Positions 1-8,000 of a DNA stretch of 13,512 nt are shown in pieces. Origin of the DNA: JAGXQV01 sp964505475 (GTDB lineage Bacteria > Pseudomonadota > Gammaproteobacteria > Burkholderiales > Sulfuricellaceae); assembly GCA_964505475.1 (NCBI GenBank), contig CAZDIJ010000076.1:1-13512 (forward strand). Reading direction: 5' to 3'. The number at the start of each line of letters is the position of its first letter. Position 1 is the first letter of the stretch. The notes under the pieces are model-generated. The model saw only the letters and a list, made by a program, of their open reading frames with translations, was not told where the DNA came from and made no database searches. Both the position numbers and the translations under genes were made by a program.

Positions 1-1744
1 TCATTTCGATGCCGAAGCGCATGCGCAGCACCTTGGCTTCGCGCGGCGTCAGGCTTTCCAGCACCTCGCGGGTGGCTTCGCGCAGGGAAGCGTAGAGTGC
101 GGCATCCGCCGGCGCCAACGTGGCGGAATCCTCGATGAAGTCCCCCAGGTGCGAGTCTTCGTCGTCGCCGATGGGCGTTTCCATGGAGATCGGCTCCTTG
201 GAAATTTTCATGATCTTGCGGATCTTTTCCTCGGGCATTTCCATTTTTTCCGACAGTTCTGCCGGATCCGGCTCCTGGCCGGTTTCCTGGAGAATCTGGC
301 GGGAGATGCGATTCATCTTGTTGATGGTTTCGATCATGTGCACCGGAATACGGATGGTGCGCGCCTGATCGGCGATGGAACGGGTGATTGCCTGGCGGAT
401 CCACCAGGTGGCATAGGTGGAAAACTTGTAGCCGCGGCGGTATTCGAACTTGTCCACCGCCTTCATCAGGCCGATGTTGCCTTCCTGGATCAGATCGAGG
501 AATTGCAGGCCGCGGTTGGTGTATTTCTTGGCGATGGAAATCACCAGGCGCAGGTTGGCCTCGATCATCTCGCGCTTGGCGCGGCGCGCCTTGGCTTCGC
601 CGGTGGACATCTGGCGATTGATTTCCTTGAGTTCCTTGACCGGAATCCCGACGCGCGCCTGCAAATCCATGAGGCGCTGCTGGCGATCGACGATGGAGTG
701 CTGGAAACGCGACAGGCGCTCGCCATAGGTTTTGGATGCCGCGGCGATCTCGTCGATCACCCATTGCAGGTTATTCTCGTTACCGGGGAAGCTCTTGATG
801 AAATGCTGGCGCGGCATGCCGCCCTTGGTGACGGACAACTCCATGATCTGGCGCTCGTGGCCGCGGATTTCTTCCACCAGGGTGCGCAGGCCGTCGCACA
901 GCGCCTCAACCTGCTTGGCGGTAAAACGGATACCCAGCAATTCGTTGGAAATCTGTTCCTGCAACTCCTTGTAGGCTTTTGCCTTGTGGCCTTTCTTGGG
1001 GAGAATCTGCTGCATTTTTTCAAAGGACGCGCGGATCACGGCGAAGCGCTCCAGCGCATCCGCCTTGAGCTGCGCCAGATTGGCGGCGGCGATGGCGCTG
1101 CCGTCGTCATCGTCATCTTCCTCGCCTTCATCCGCCTCTTCCTCGTCTTCGCTCATTTCGGCGGCGGCTTCCAGGTCTTCGGGCACATCGTCGGCGGAAT
1201 TCAACAGGCCATCGACCAATTCGTCGATGCGCATTTCTTCGCGCTCGACCTTGCCGACCAGGTCGAGAATTTCGGCGATGGTGGTCGGGCAGGCGGAAAT
1301 CGCCTGGATCATGTGCTTGAGGCCGTCTTCGATGCGCTTGGCGATTTCGATTTCGCCTTCGCGGGTCAGCAGTTCGACGGTCCCCATTTCACGCATGTAC
1401 ATGCGCACCGGATCGGTGGTGCGGCCGAACTCGGAATCGACGGTGGACAAGGCGGCCTCCGCTTCCGCCACCACATCCTCGTCGGCCACGGCGGGCGTCG
1501 CATCGGACATCAACAGCGCTTCGGCATCGGGCGCCTCGTCGTAGACTGAAATTCCCATGTCGCCGATCATGCTGATGACGCCTTCGATCTGCTCGGCGTC
1601 GAGCATGTCGTCCGGCAGGTGATCGTTGATCTCGGCGTAGGTCAGGTAGCCGCGCTCTTTACCCAATATAATCAGGTTCTTGAGGCGCATTCTCTGGTCA
1701 TCCATGTCCTGCCGCGCTTCAGCTTTTTCGTTTTCCGTCGCCAT
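1..1744 (-). CDS. rpoD: RNA polymerase primary sigma factor RpoD (sigma-70), C-terminal end cut by window edge
   Basis: Primary (housekeeping) sigma factor that directs RNA polymerase to -10/-35 promoters. 581 codons are visible. An N-terminal region 1.1 (YLTYAEINDHLP) is followed by region 1.2 (GRTTDPVRMYMREMGTVELL), an acidic non-conserved insert with a run of Asp/Glu, then regions 2 and 3 from about residue 390 (LRLVISIAKKYTNRGLQF, YATWWIRQAITRSI, IRIPVHMIETINKMNR). The frame leaves the window at LRMRFGIEM in region 4, so the region 4.2 helix-turn-helix lies outside. By comparison with the E. coli protein about 50 residues are missing. The ATG at 1744 has only a weak Shine-Dalgarno sequence. 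A second ATG 13 codons in (MDDQRMRLK) follows GCAGGAC and is a possible alternative start. It is the last gene of the rpsU-yqeY-dnaG-rpoD operon, 54 bp after dnaG. Identity is certain; the exact start is less so. Confidence 0.98.
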   Translation of the reverse strand, partial: MATENEKAEARQDMDDQRMRLKNLIILGKERGYLTYAEINDHLPDDMLDAEQIEGVISMIGDMGISVYDEAPDAEALLMSDATPAVADEDVVAEAEAALSTVDSEFGRTTDPVRMYMREMGTVELLTREGEIEIAKRIEDGLKHMIQAISACPTTIAEILDLVGKVEREEMRIDELVDGLLNSADDVPEDLEAAAEMSEDEEEADEGEEDDDDDGSAIAAANLAQLKADALERFAVIRASFEKMQQILPKKGHKAKAYKELQEQISNELLGIRFTAKQVEALCDGLRTLVEEIRGHERQIMELSVTKGGMPRQHFIKSFPGNENNLQWVIDEIAAASKTYGERLSRFQHSIVDRQQRLMDLQARVGIPVKELKEINRQMSTGEAKARRAKREMIEANLRLVISIAKKYTNRGLQFLDLIQEGNIGLMKAVDKFEYRRGYKFSTYATWWIRQAITRSIADQARTIRIPVHMIETINKMNRISRQILQETGQEPDPAELSEKMEMPEEKIRKIMKISKEPISMETPIGDDEDSHLGDFIEDSATLAPADAALYASLREATREVLESLTPREAKVLRMRFGIEM

Positions 1745-1781
1745 AACCGTCCGTTCCCAAGAAGAATTGGAAAAACCGTGC

Positions 1782-1787
1782 ATTATA
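1782..1787 (-). promoter_or_regulatory. Candidate -10 box upstream of rpoD
   Basis: The minus strand reads TATAAT here, in the dnaG-rpoD gap, 37 bp before the rpoD ATG. No good -35 box stands 16-18 bp upstream; the best candidate, CTGAAT, matches 3 of 6. An internal promoter for rpoD is known in E. coli, where it lies inside dnaG, so the idea is plausible. The perfect hexamer alone is weak evidence. Confidence 0.3.
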
Positions 1788-1798
1788 CATTAAAGTCA

Positions 1799-3520
1799 TC
1801 AACATTCAGCCCCGGCGCCGCGCAACAATTCCTGGAGCTGTCCTTTTTCCTCGACCGACAATCCTTGCTCCTTCGAGCGCGCCAACAAGGCGTCGATTTT
1901 CGCCTTGCGGGCATTCCCGCGCAATTTCGCCAGCACTCCATCGAATTCCGCCGCCGCATCGAATTCGGCGTCCCATTGCAAAATCTCGCCGGCGACCTCT
2001 TCCATCACCGCGCCGTGCGGCGTGTCGGCAAAATACTCCAGCAATGCCGCCGTAGTCATGCTGTGGGCTGTTTCGGCAAATTCAAGCACGGCCGGCAGCC
2101 ACCCCGCATTGCCGGCAAACATCTGGCGGTCGAGGTGTTTGGCCAGTTCCGGCTGGAACAGCAGCAACTGGAGCATCTTTCTTTCCAGCGAGACCGGCTT
2201 GCGCGAACGATGAGCCGGCAGACGCGCGGCCGCCTTGGTAACCGGTTCGACCCGATACAATCCATCCAGTTCGGACTGGGCGATATCCGCCAGCGCCGCC
2301 AGCCGCTTGCGCAGCATCAAACCCAGCGCCGGCGCGCTGATTTGCTGGAGGAGCGGCTTGGCCAACTGCACCAGCCGCGCCCGTCCTTCCTGGGTCTGCA
2401 TTTCGACCTGACCGGAAAGCTCGCGCAGCAGGAATTGCGAAAGCGGCAACGCCTCGGCCAACAGTCCCTCGAACGCCTCCTTGCCTTGCGTGCGAATGTA
2501 GCTGTCCGGGTCTTCGCCTTGCGGCAGAAAAAGAAATTTCAGGCTCTTGTCGTCGGCCAATTGCGACAGACTGTTTTCCAGGGCGCGCCATGCCGCCTTG
2601 CGCCCCGCAGCGTCCCCGTCGAAACAGAAAACGATGTTGTCGGTCTGGCGCAGCAGCTTGCGCACATGCTCCGGCGTCGTCGCCGTGCCCAAGGTCGCCA
2701 CGGCATAACCGACGCCATGCTGCGCCAGCGCCACCACGTCCATGTAACCTTCCACCACCAGCACGCAGCCCTTATCGCGGATCGCCTGGCGGGCCTGCGG
2801 CAAGCCGTAAAGCTCCTTGCCTTTTTCGAACAACGGCGTTTCCGGCGAATTCAGGTACTTCGGCTCCCCCGCCCCCAGCACCCTGCCGCCGAAGCCGATC
2901 ACCGCCATGCGCTGATTGACGATGGGGAACATGATGCGATCGCGGAAGCGATCGTAGCGCTTGCCCTCGTCGTTCTCGACCACCAGCCCGGCCTGCGTCA
3001 GCGCCTTGGCGCTGTAATCGGGAAACACCGCCGCCAGGCTTTGCCAGCCGGCAGGCGCATAACCGATGCCGAAACGGGCGGCGATTTCTCCGCTCAACCC
3101 GCGTTTCTTGAGATAAGCGATGGCGGTTTCGGATTGCTTGAGCTGGCTGCGGTAAAACTGCATCGCCTGGCGCATGCACCCGGCGAGGTCTTGATCCGCC
3201 GCCGCGCCGGCATGGCGGCGCTCCGTATTTTCCTGCGGCACCGCAAGCCCGGCGCTTTTCGCCAGATCCTCGACCGCCTCGACGAAGCCCAGCCCCTGGT
3301 ACTCCATGATGAAACGGATGGCGGTGCCGTGCGCGCCGCAACCGAAGCAATGATAGAACTGCTTGGTCGGACTGACGGTGAACGAAGGAGTTTTTTCTCC
3401 GTGAAACGGACAGCAGGCCTGATAATTGGCGCCTGCCTTCTTGAGAGGGACGTAGCGATCGACCACGTCCACGATGTCGAGGCGGTTCAGAAGTTCCTGA
3501 ATAAACGATTCCGGAATCAT
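1799..3520 (-). CDS. dnaG: DNA primase DnaG
   Basis: Synthesises RNA primers for the replication fork with the DnaB helicase. 573 residues, close to the 581 of E. coli DnaG. The N-terminal CHC2 zinc domain shows ligands C37, H40, C58 and C61 in ACCPFHGEKTPSF and YHCFGCGAHG. The Toprim catalytic core contains E257 in VVEGYMDVVAL and the acidic pair D301/D303 in FDGDAAG. The C-terminal part (from about 430) is the poorly conserved helicase-binding region. The start ATG follows a partial Shine-Dalgarno (GGTGGGG, 4 bases before the ATG). It lies 59 bp after yqeY and 54 bp before rpoD, in the usual place in the macromolecular-synthesis operon. All key residues are present, so it should be functional. 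Confidence 0.98.
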   Translation of the reverse strand: MIPESFIQELLNRLDIVDVVDRYVPLKKAGANYQACCPFHGEKTPSFTVSPTKQFYHCFGCGAHGTAIRFIMEYQGLGFVEAVEDLAKSAGLAVPQENTERRHAGAAADQDLAGCMRQAMQFYRSQLKQSETAIAYLKKRGLSGEIAARFGIGYAPAGWQSLAAVFPDYSAKALTQAGLVVENDEGKRYDRFRDRIMFPIVNQRMAVIGFGGRVLGAGEPKYLNSPETPLFEKGKELYGLPQARQAIRDKGCVLVVEGYMDVVALAQHGVGYAVATLGTATTPEHVRKLLRQTDNIVFCFDGDAAGRKAAWRALENSLSQLADDKSLKFLFLPQGEDPDSYIRTQGKEAFEGLLAEALPLSQFLLRELSGQVEMQTQEGRARLVQLAKPLLQQISAPALGLMLRKRLAALADIAQSELDGLYRVEPVTKAAARLPAHRSRKPVSLERKMLQLLLFQPELAKHLDRQMFAGNAGWLPAVLEFAETAHSMTTAALLEYFADTPHGAVMEEVAGEILQWDAEFDAAAEFDGVLAKLRGNARKAKIDALLARSKEQGLSVEEKGQLQELLRGAGAEC

Positions 3521-3579
3521 TTCGCCCCACCGTTACCGCTTGCACTCCCAGCCAGCGATTGGCGGGGAGAAAACGGCGA

Positions 3580-4026
3580 TCAGCCGCCCAGTTTGGATTT
3601 TATCAGGGCGGAAACCTTGCCCATGTCGGCGCGGCCGGCCATTTGCGGCTTGACGGCGGCCATCACCTTGCCCATGTCCTTCACCCCGGCTGCGCCCGAC
3701 GCCGCAACGGCGGCGGCAACCAACGCCTCGATCTCGGCTTCGCTCAACGCCTGGGGCATGTAGCCTTGCAGCACCGTCACCTCGAACTTTTCGTTGTCCG
3801 CCAAATCCTGGCGGCCGGCGGCTTCGTACTGGGTGATCGAGTCGCGGCGCTGCTTGAGCATTTTCTCGATGACCGCGACGACTTGCTCGTCGGACAATTC
3901 GATGCGCTCGTCCACCTCGCGCTGCTTCATCGCCGCCAGCAACAGGCGAATGGCGGCAAGACGCTGCGCCTCCTTGGCGCGCATCGCCGCTTTCATGTCC
4001 TCGGTGATTTGCTGCCTGAGGGACAT
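3580..4026 (-). CDS. yqeY: YqeY/GatB-tail-domain protein
   Basis: 148-residue cytoplasmic protein of the YqeY family, related to the C-terminal tail domain of the GatB subunit of the tRNA amidotransferase. The N-terminal helical part begins MSLRQQITEDMKAAMRAKE and has the family's RLAAIRLLLAAMKQREVD stretch. The C-terminal tail-like part reads DMGKVMAAVKPQMAGRADMGKVSALIKSKL, a typical end for the family. Length is normal (about 150). Its ATG shares one base with the rpsU stop (TGATG), which points to translational coupling. The gene often sits between rpsU and dnaG in beta- and gammaproteobacteria. Its biochemical role is not established; binding to tRNA or an amidotransferase-related task is only a family inference. 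Confidence 0.95.
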   Translation of the reverse strand: MSLRQQITEDMKAAMRAKEAQRLAAIRLLLAAMKQREVDERIELSDEQVVAVIEKMLKQRRDSITQYEAAGRQDLADNEKFEVTVLQGYMPQALSEAEIEALVAAAVAASGAAGVKDMGKVMAAVKPQMAGRADMGKVSALIKSKLGG

Positions 4027-4238
4027 CAGTACAGCTTGGGAGGCAGGGTCTGGCTGCGCAGGCGCTTGTGGGTGCGTTTGACGGCGGCGGCGGCCTTGCG
4101 CTTGCGCTCGGCGGTGGGCTTCTCGTAGAACTCGCGGGCGCGCAATTCGGTCAGCAGACCGGCTTTTTCCACAGCGCGCTTGAAACGGCGCAACGCAACG
4201 TCGAACGGCTCGTTTTCCTTGACACGTACACTCGGCAT
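4026..4238 (-). CDS. rpsU: 30S ribosomal protein bS21
   Basis: Small basic protein of the 30S subunit, needed for translation initiation near the 3' end of 16S rRNA. 70 residues, starting MPSVRVKENEPFDVALRRFKRAVEKAG and ending in KRLRSQTLPPKLY, full length for the family. The FYEKPTAERKRK segment is the standard bS21 core, and the MPSVRVKENEPF start resembles betaproteobacterial forms. The ATG at 4238 is preceded by AGGAA almost adjacent to it and by AAGGGG further out, so the exact Shine-Dalgarno pairing is ambiguous. It is the first gene of the operon and its stop overlaps the yqeY start by one base. Confidence 0.98.
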   Translation of the reverse strand: MPSVRVKENEPFDVALRRFKRAVEKAGLLTELRAREFYEKPTAERKRKAAAAVKRTHKRLRSQTLPPKLY

Positions 4239-4268
4239 TTCCTGATTACCCCTTAAAAAAGGTTCAAT

Positions 4269-4300
4269 AAAAAAGCGGGTATTGTACCAACAACACCCGC
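4269..4300 (-). terminator. Rho-independent terminator of the tpsB-tpsA-fecR operon
   Basis: Minus strand: arm GCGGGTGTTG, loop TTGGTA, arm CAATACCCGC, then TTTTTT. This is a 10-bp stem with one G-U pair followed at once by six T. It begins 29 bp after the stop of the FecR-domain gene. The plus strand lacks a T-tract after the same hairpin, so termination should act leftwards only. Confidence 0.85.
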
Positions 4301-4308
4301 CATTTCAA
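4281..4308 (-). promoter_or_regulatory. Probable sigma-70 promoter of the rpsU-yqeY-dnaG-rpoD operon
   Basis: On the minus strand TTGAAA (4308-4303) is followed after 16 bp by TACAAT (4286-4281); each hexamer matches the consensus at five of six positions. A start near 4274 would give a leader of about 36 bases before rpsU. The promoter lies inside the terminator hairpin of the preceding operon: the -10 box falls in the loop and descending arm. The hairpin would therefore be mostly absent from the rpsU transcript. Confidence 0.6.
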
Positions 4309-4329
4309 AGCGTTTCCTTGTAAGAATCG

Positions 4330-5055
4330 CTAGCGCACCTCGCAATCAACCTTCTTGCCGTCCTGCGCGGAAGGGGAAGCCGCCTGGCCGGGCTGCGGCG
4401 GCGCGGCGCTGAAGGACGGCGGCGGCGTGAACTGTATGCCGGGGTTCGCGGGAAGAATAACCGGCGGCTGGGTAAAACTCGGAGTGTAGCCGAATTGCCC
4501 CGCGCTGAAGGTTTGGCTGCCGCCCTGGTTCGTCATATGGATCATCCCGTCGAGAACCTGCACGTACAAGCCGGGAGCCAACCCCCCCGCGCCCCCCAAA
4601 TGAGCGATGTAGTCGGTGCCGCGGATACCGATGGTGGCGGACGGCGTCTTGAGCTGGTAGCTGTCTTGGTTGCCGCGCTTGCCGACCAGCCCGGTCAACG
4701 CCCGCAAGCCCCCCTTGAGCAGGCCGAATACGGCGCTGTCGGCTTCCGGCTTGGCCTGATCGAACAGGTAGGCGTCGATTTTGATCTGGGTGTTGGGCTT
4801 GAGGGTGATTTCGCTGTTATCGGTAAATTTGACGCGGGCGTAGGTATCCTTTTCCGAAACCAGCAGATCGCCGCTCTCGACGATGGATTTCTGCGACAGT
4901 ATTTTGCTCGTGCCGTCAGCCTTCCTGGCCAGCAGCGGCCCGCTCAGGTGCGTGACGGTACCCGCCACCTCGGCGAACGCCAGCGGGGCCAGCGCCAGCC
5001 CGAACAACAGCGCCAGCAGGCTAGTTGCAATACTGTTTTTTCTTGGGCGCTTCAT
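4330..5055 (-). CDS. Secreted FecR-domain protein, partner of the TPS exoprotein
   Basis: 241 residues. A Sec signal peptide (MKRPRKNSIATSLLALLFGL...LAFA, likely cut after A28) is followed by a FecR-type beta domain at about 30-150, with the family hallmark TPSATIGIRGTDY at 137-149. A Pro/Ala/Gln-rich tail follows, ending KKVDCEVR, and C238 is the only cysteine. The frame stays open further upstream, but that part is Arg/Lys-rich and lies within tpsA. The start at 5055 has GAGGA 8 bases before it (5068-5064) and leads directly into the signal peptide, so I chose it. It overlaps the end of tpsA by 35 bp in another frame, suggesting coupled translation. Classical FecR is a membrane-anchored regulator of a FecI sigma factor. 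Here there is no cytoplasmic domain, no second membrane segment and no fecI nearby. A periplasmic or surface accessory role is inferred, not shown. Confidence 0.88.
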   Translation of the reverse strand: MKRPRKNSIATSLLALLFGLALAPLAFAEVAGTVTHLSGPLLARKADGTSKILSQKSIVESGDLLVSEKDTYARVKFTDNSEITLKPNTQIKIDAYLFDQAKPEADSAVFGLLKGGLRALTGLVGKRGNQDSYQLKTPSATIGIRGTDYIAHLGGAGGLAPGLYVQVLDGMIHMTNQGGSQTFSAGQFGYTPSFTQPPVILPANPGIQFTPPPSFSAAPPQPGQAASPSAQDGKKVDCEVR

Positions 5056-8000
5056 CTTTCTTTTCCTCTTTCTGGGCGGTCGTATCTTTCTTCTTGTCGT
5101 CCTTCTTCTCTTCCTTTTTTTCATCCGCCGCCTTGGTTTCCTGTTTCTCCGAACCGGCAACGCGCCCCGGCGCCTCGCCGGAAGCACCGCTGCCGGGCGC
5201 CGGCGTTTCCTTGGCGGGGGAGAGCAGCGCCGTCGTGGTCAACGGCTTGACCACCGAGGTCAGCGCCGTATTGTTGAGAGTATTGTTGGTCTGATTGAGG
5301 GCTTGATCCAAGGTCTTACCCTCGTCCTTCTTCCCGACATCCTTGACGACATCGGGCAATTTGGACGGCAAGACCACGGAACACCCCGCAGCCGAGGGAT
5401 TGGCCGTACAGGCGCTCAGCGGCGGCAGCACCACGGAACAACCCGCCGCAGAGGGATTGCTCGTGCACTGGCCGAGCGTCGGCAGCACCGCCGCGCAACC
5501 CGTAGCACCTGGATTGACCGTGCAGTCATTCAGCGTCGGCAGCACCACGGAACAACCCGCCGCAGAGGGATTGCTCGTACACTGGCCGAGCGTCGGCAGC
5601 ACCGCCGCGCAGCCCGTAGCGCCTGGATTGGCCGTGCAGGCGCTCAGCGGCGGCAGCACCACGGAACAACCCGCCGCAGAGGGATTGCTCGTGCACTGGC
5701 TGAGCGTCGGCAGCACCGCCGCGCAGCCCGTAGCGCCTGGATTGGCCGTGCAGGCGCTCAGCGGCGGCAGCACCACGGAACAACCCGCCGCAGAGGGATT
5801 GCTCGTGCACTGGCTGAGCGTCGGCAGCACCGCCGCGCAGCCCGTAGCGCCTGGATTGGCCGTGCAGTCATTCAGCGTCGGCAGCACCACGGAACAACCG
5901 GCTGCCGCGGGATTTGCCGTACAGGCATTCAGTGTCGGCAAAACAGCCGTACAGCCGGATGCAGAAGGGTTTGCCACGCACTGATCCAATGTGGGCGGTG
6001 GCGGTGGCGGTGGCGGTAAAGCACCGCCACCACCACCGGCAGCCGGCGTATTATTTGACCAACTACTGCTATACGTCGCCCCCAGCGAGCCGCCCAGCGA
6101 CCCGCCCGCCAAACTCATGGTTCCCGACGTGGTGACCGCCTGGTTGATCGCCAGCGTCCCGCCGCCGCTCGCCGTCAGGGTAACGGCGCCCCCGCCAGTT
6201 GATGCAATGGGCGCGCTTATGGTCAGCGCATCGCCGTTGCTGGAAGTGACGCTGATCGCGCCCGGCGCCGACAGGGCGCCGTTGATCGTGATCGGCGAAA
6301 ATGTCGCAAGCGACACATAGCTCCCCGCCGTCACGCTGGTTGTCGCCGGCGTCGCGGTGGCAGGGCCGACGACGAGCGCGCCATAATTCCGCACGGAGAC
6401 ATATCCACCGGTGGCGGTCAGGCTGTTGATTCGCGAAACCTGGGTACGCAGCCCATTTTCACCATCAACATTGACACTCGCCGTCACATCCAGCACCCCG
6501 GCGGTAATGTCGGGGCTTGTCCCGGAACCGTAGACCGACCCGGCGCTTGCCGTCAGATTGGCGCTGCCCGCGCCCGCATTGATCTGCGCGGGAATATTCA
6601 GGGCGCTGGCGGTCAGGGAAACATTCCCGCCGCCAGTGGAAATCCCGGTCATGCTGTAACCATAGGGCGCCGCGCCGCCGCTCATCGCGATAACATTTAG
6701 AGCCGCCGAATTGACGAAGGTGAAATTGTCGGCGCTGGTCTTGCCGGCCAAGTTGGTCACAGAGTTGGCGGCATGATTGAGGTTGACCACATCACCCGCG
6801 CTAACACCCAAGTCCTGCACGTTAATAGCGCCACCCTGGGTCACGCCGCCCCCCGTGAGCAGCCCGATGCGCGTAGTGTTGGAGTTCCGTATCTTCTCGG
6901 CTGCTTCATCTTCAAGAGGGCCGGCGATACGTGCCACATAAATCGCCCCCGACTCCTTGCCGGAATAGTCGCTGCCGATGACGACGGTGGGCGCCGAAAT
7001 TCGGTAAAGATTCGTCACATTCAGGCACGGCGCGGCATTGCAGGTTGCCGAGCCAACGGTGATATTGCGGCCTGCCGTATAGGGGCGTATTTCCACCTCC
7101 CCCCCCGTGGTGACGGTATCGTTCAACACCAGGCTGTCCGCCTCCAGCGTCACCTTATTGGCGCCGGCGCCGGTGCTGATGGAATTGGCGATGGTCAACG
7201 AATTACCGGCCATGCCAGAAGCGGTGGACAATGAAACCTCCTTGTTATTGGTGGTAACACCGGTAACCGACAGCAGCGAACCGACGGTCAAGTTGGTGGT
7301 GCTGCGCAGGAAGAGGTTGCCGCCTCCCGTTCCGCCCAAGGACAAATCTGCGGCAACCGTCCCGACATTGTTGGCCTCGGGCAAATATACCGGACCGATG
7401 GTTTTCAGCACCAGCCCGCCGCCGTTGGCGTTGATGATGCATCCCGTCTGCTGGTTGACGCCCTCGCTTGAATCCGACTCGAGCTTGACGTTTTGACCAG
7501 TGGTGGGAACGCTAATGCCGTTGACGCCGTCCACTGGACTGACCGTCACCTTGTTTGACGAATGATAAATAAAGTCCCCGGAGGAGGCCGAACCGGCGAT
7601 CACGCCGACCGGATTAGCCTGCGTCAATGCCACAGAACTGCCCCTGACGCTCAATCCCGGCAAAACGCCGATGGTGGCATTCGCTTGCTGCGTAACAGCG
7701 CCGCCGGAGGTCAGGCTCAATACGCCGGAAACATGCTCCAGCGCCCCTCCCACATCCTTGGTCAACGGCGACTTGATGTCGATGGCGCCGCTGCTGGCAT
7801 CACCTATGCGCAGCGTGCCCGCCGAAATCGTGCTGAGTTCGGCGTTGGACAACTCCAGCGTGCCCACCGTCGCATCGCCCGCCCCGGCGCCGAGATCAAT
7901 CGCCACCGCGGCACCCGGAGTATACGTTTTCAGCATGGCCATGCCCGCGCCATTCCCCGCATTGATGGTGCCGCCGGCCAGATTCATCTTGTCCGCCTTC

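Noticed and set aside
149..3763. Long plus-strand open frames (466 and 714 codons) opposite rpoD and dnaG
   Set aside because: Both are antisense shadows of highly conserved genes and have no recognisable domains.
5056..5187. Arg/Lys-rich N-terminal extension of the FecR-domain protein
   Set aside because: It lies in tpsA in another frame and would put a long basic segment before the signal peptide. The start at 5055 has a good ribosome binding site.
4883..6019. Plus-strand open frame with RRQHHGTT-like repeats, and another open frame over the same array
   Set aside because: These are other-frame readings of the 57-bp tandem repeats. A period divisible by three keeps several frames open at once.
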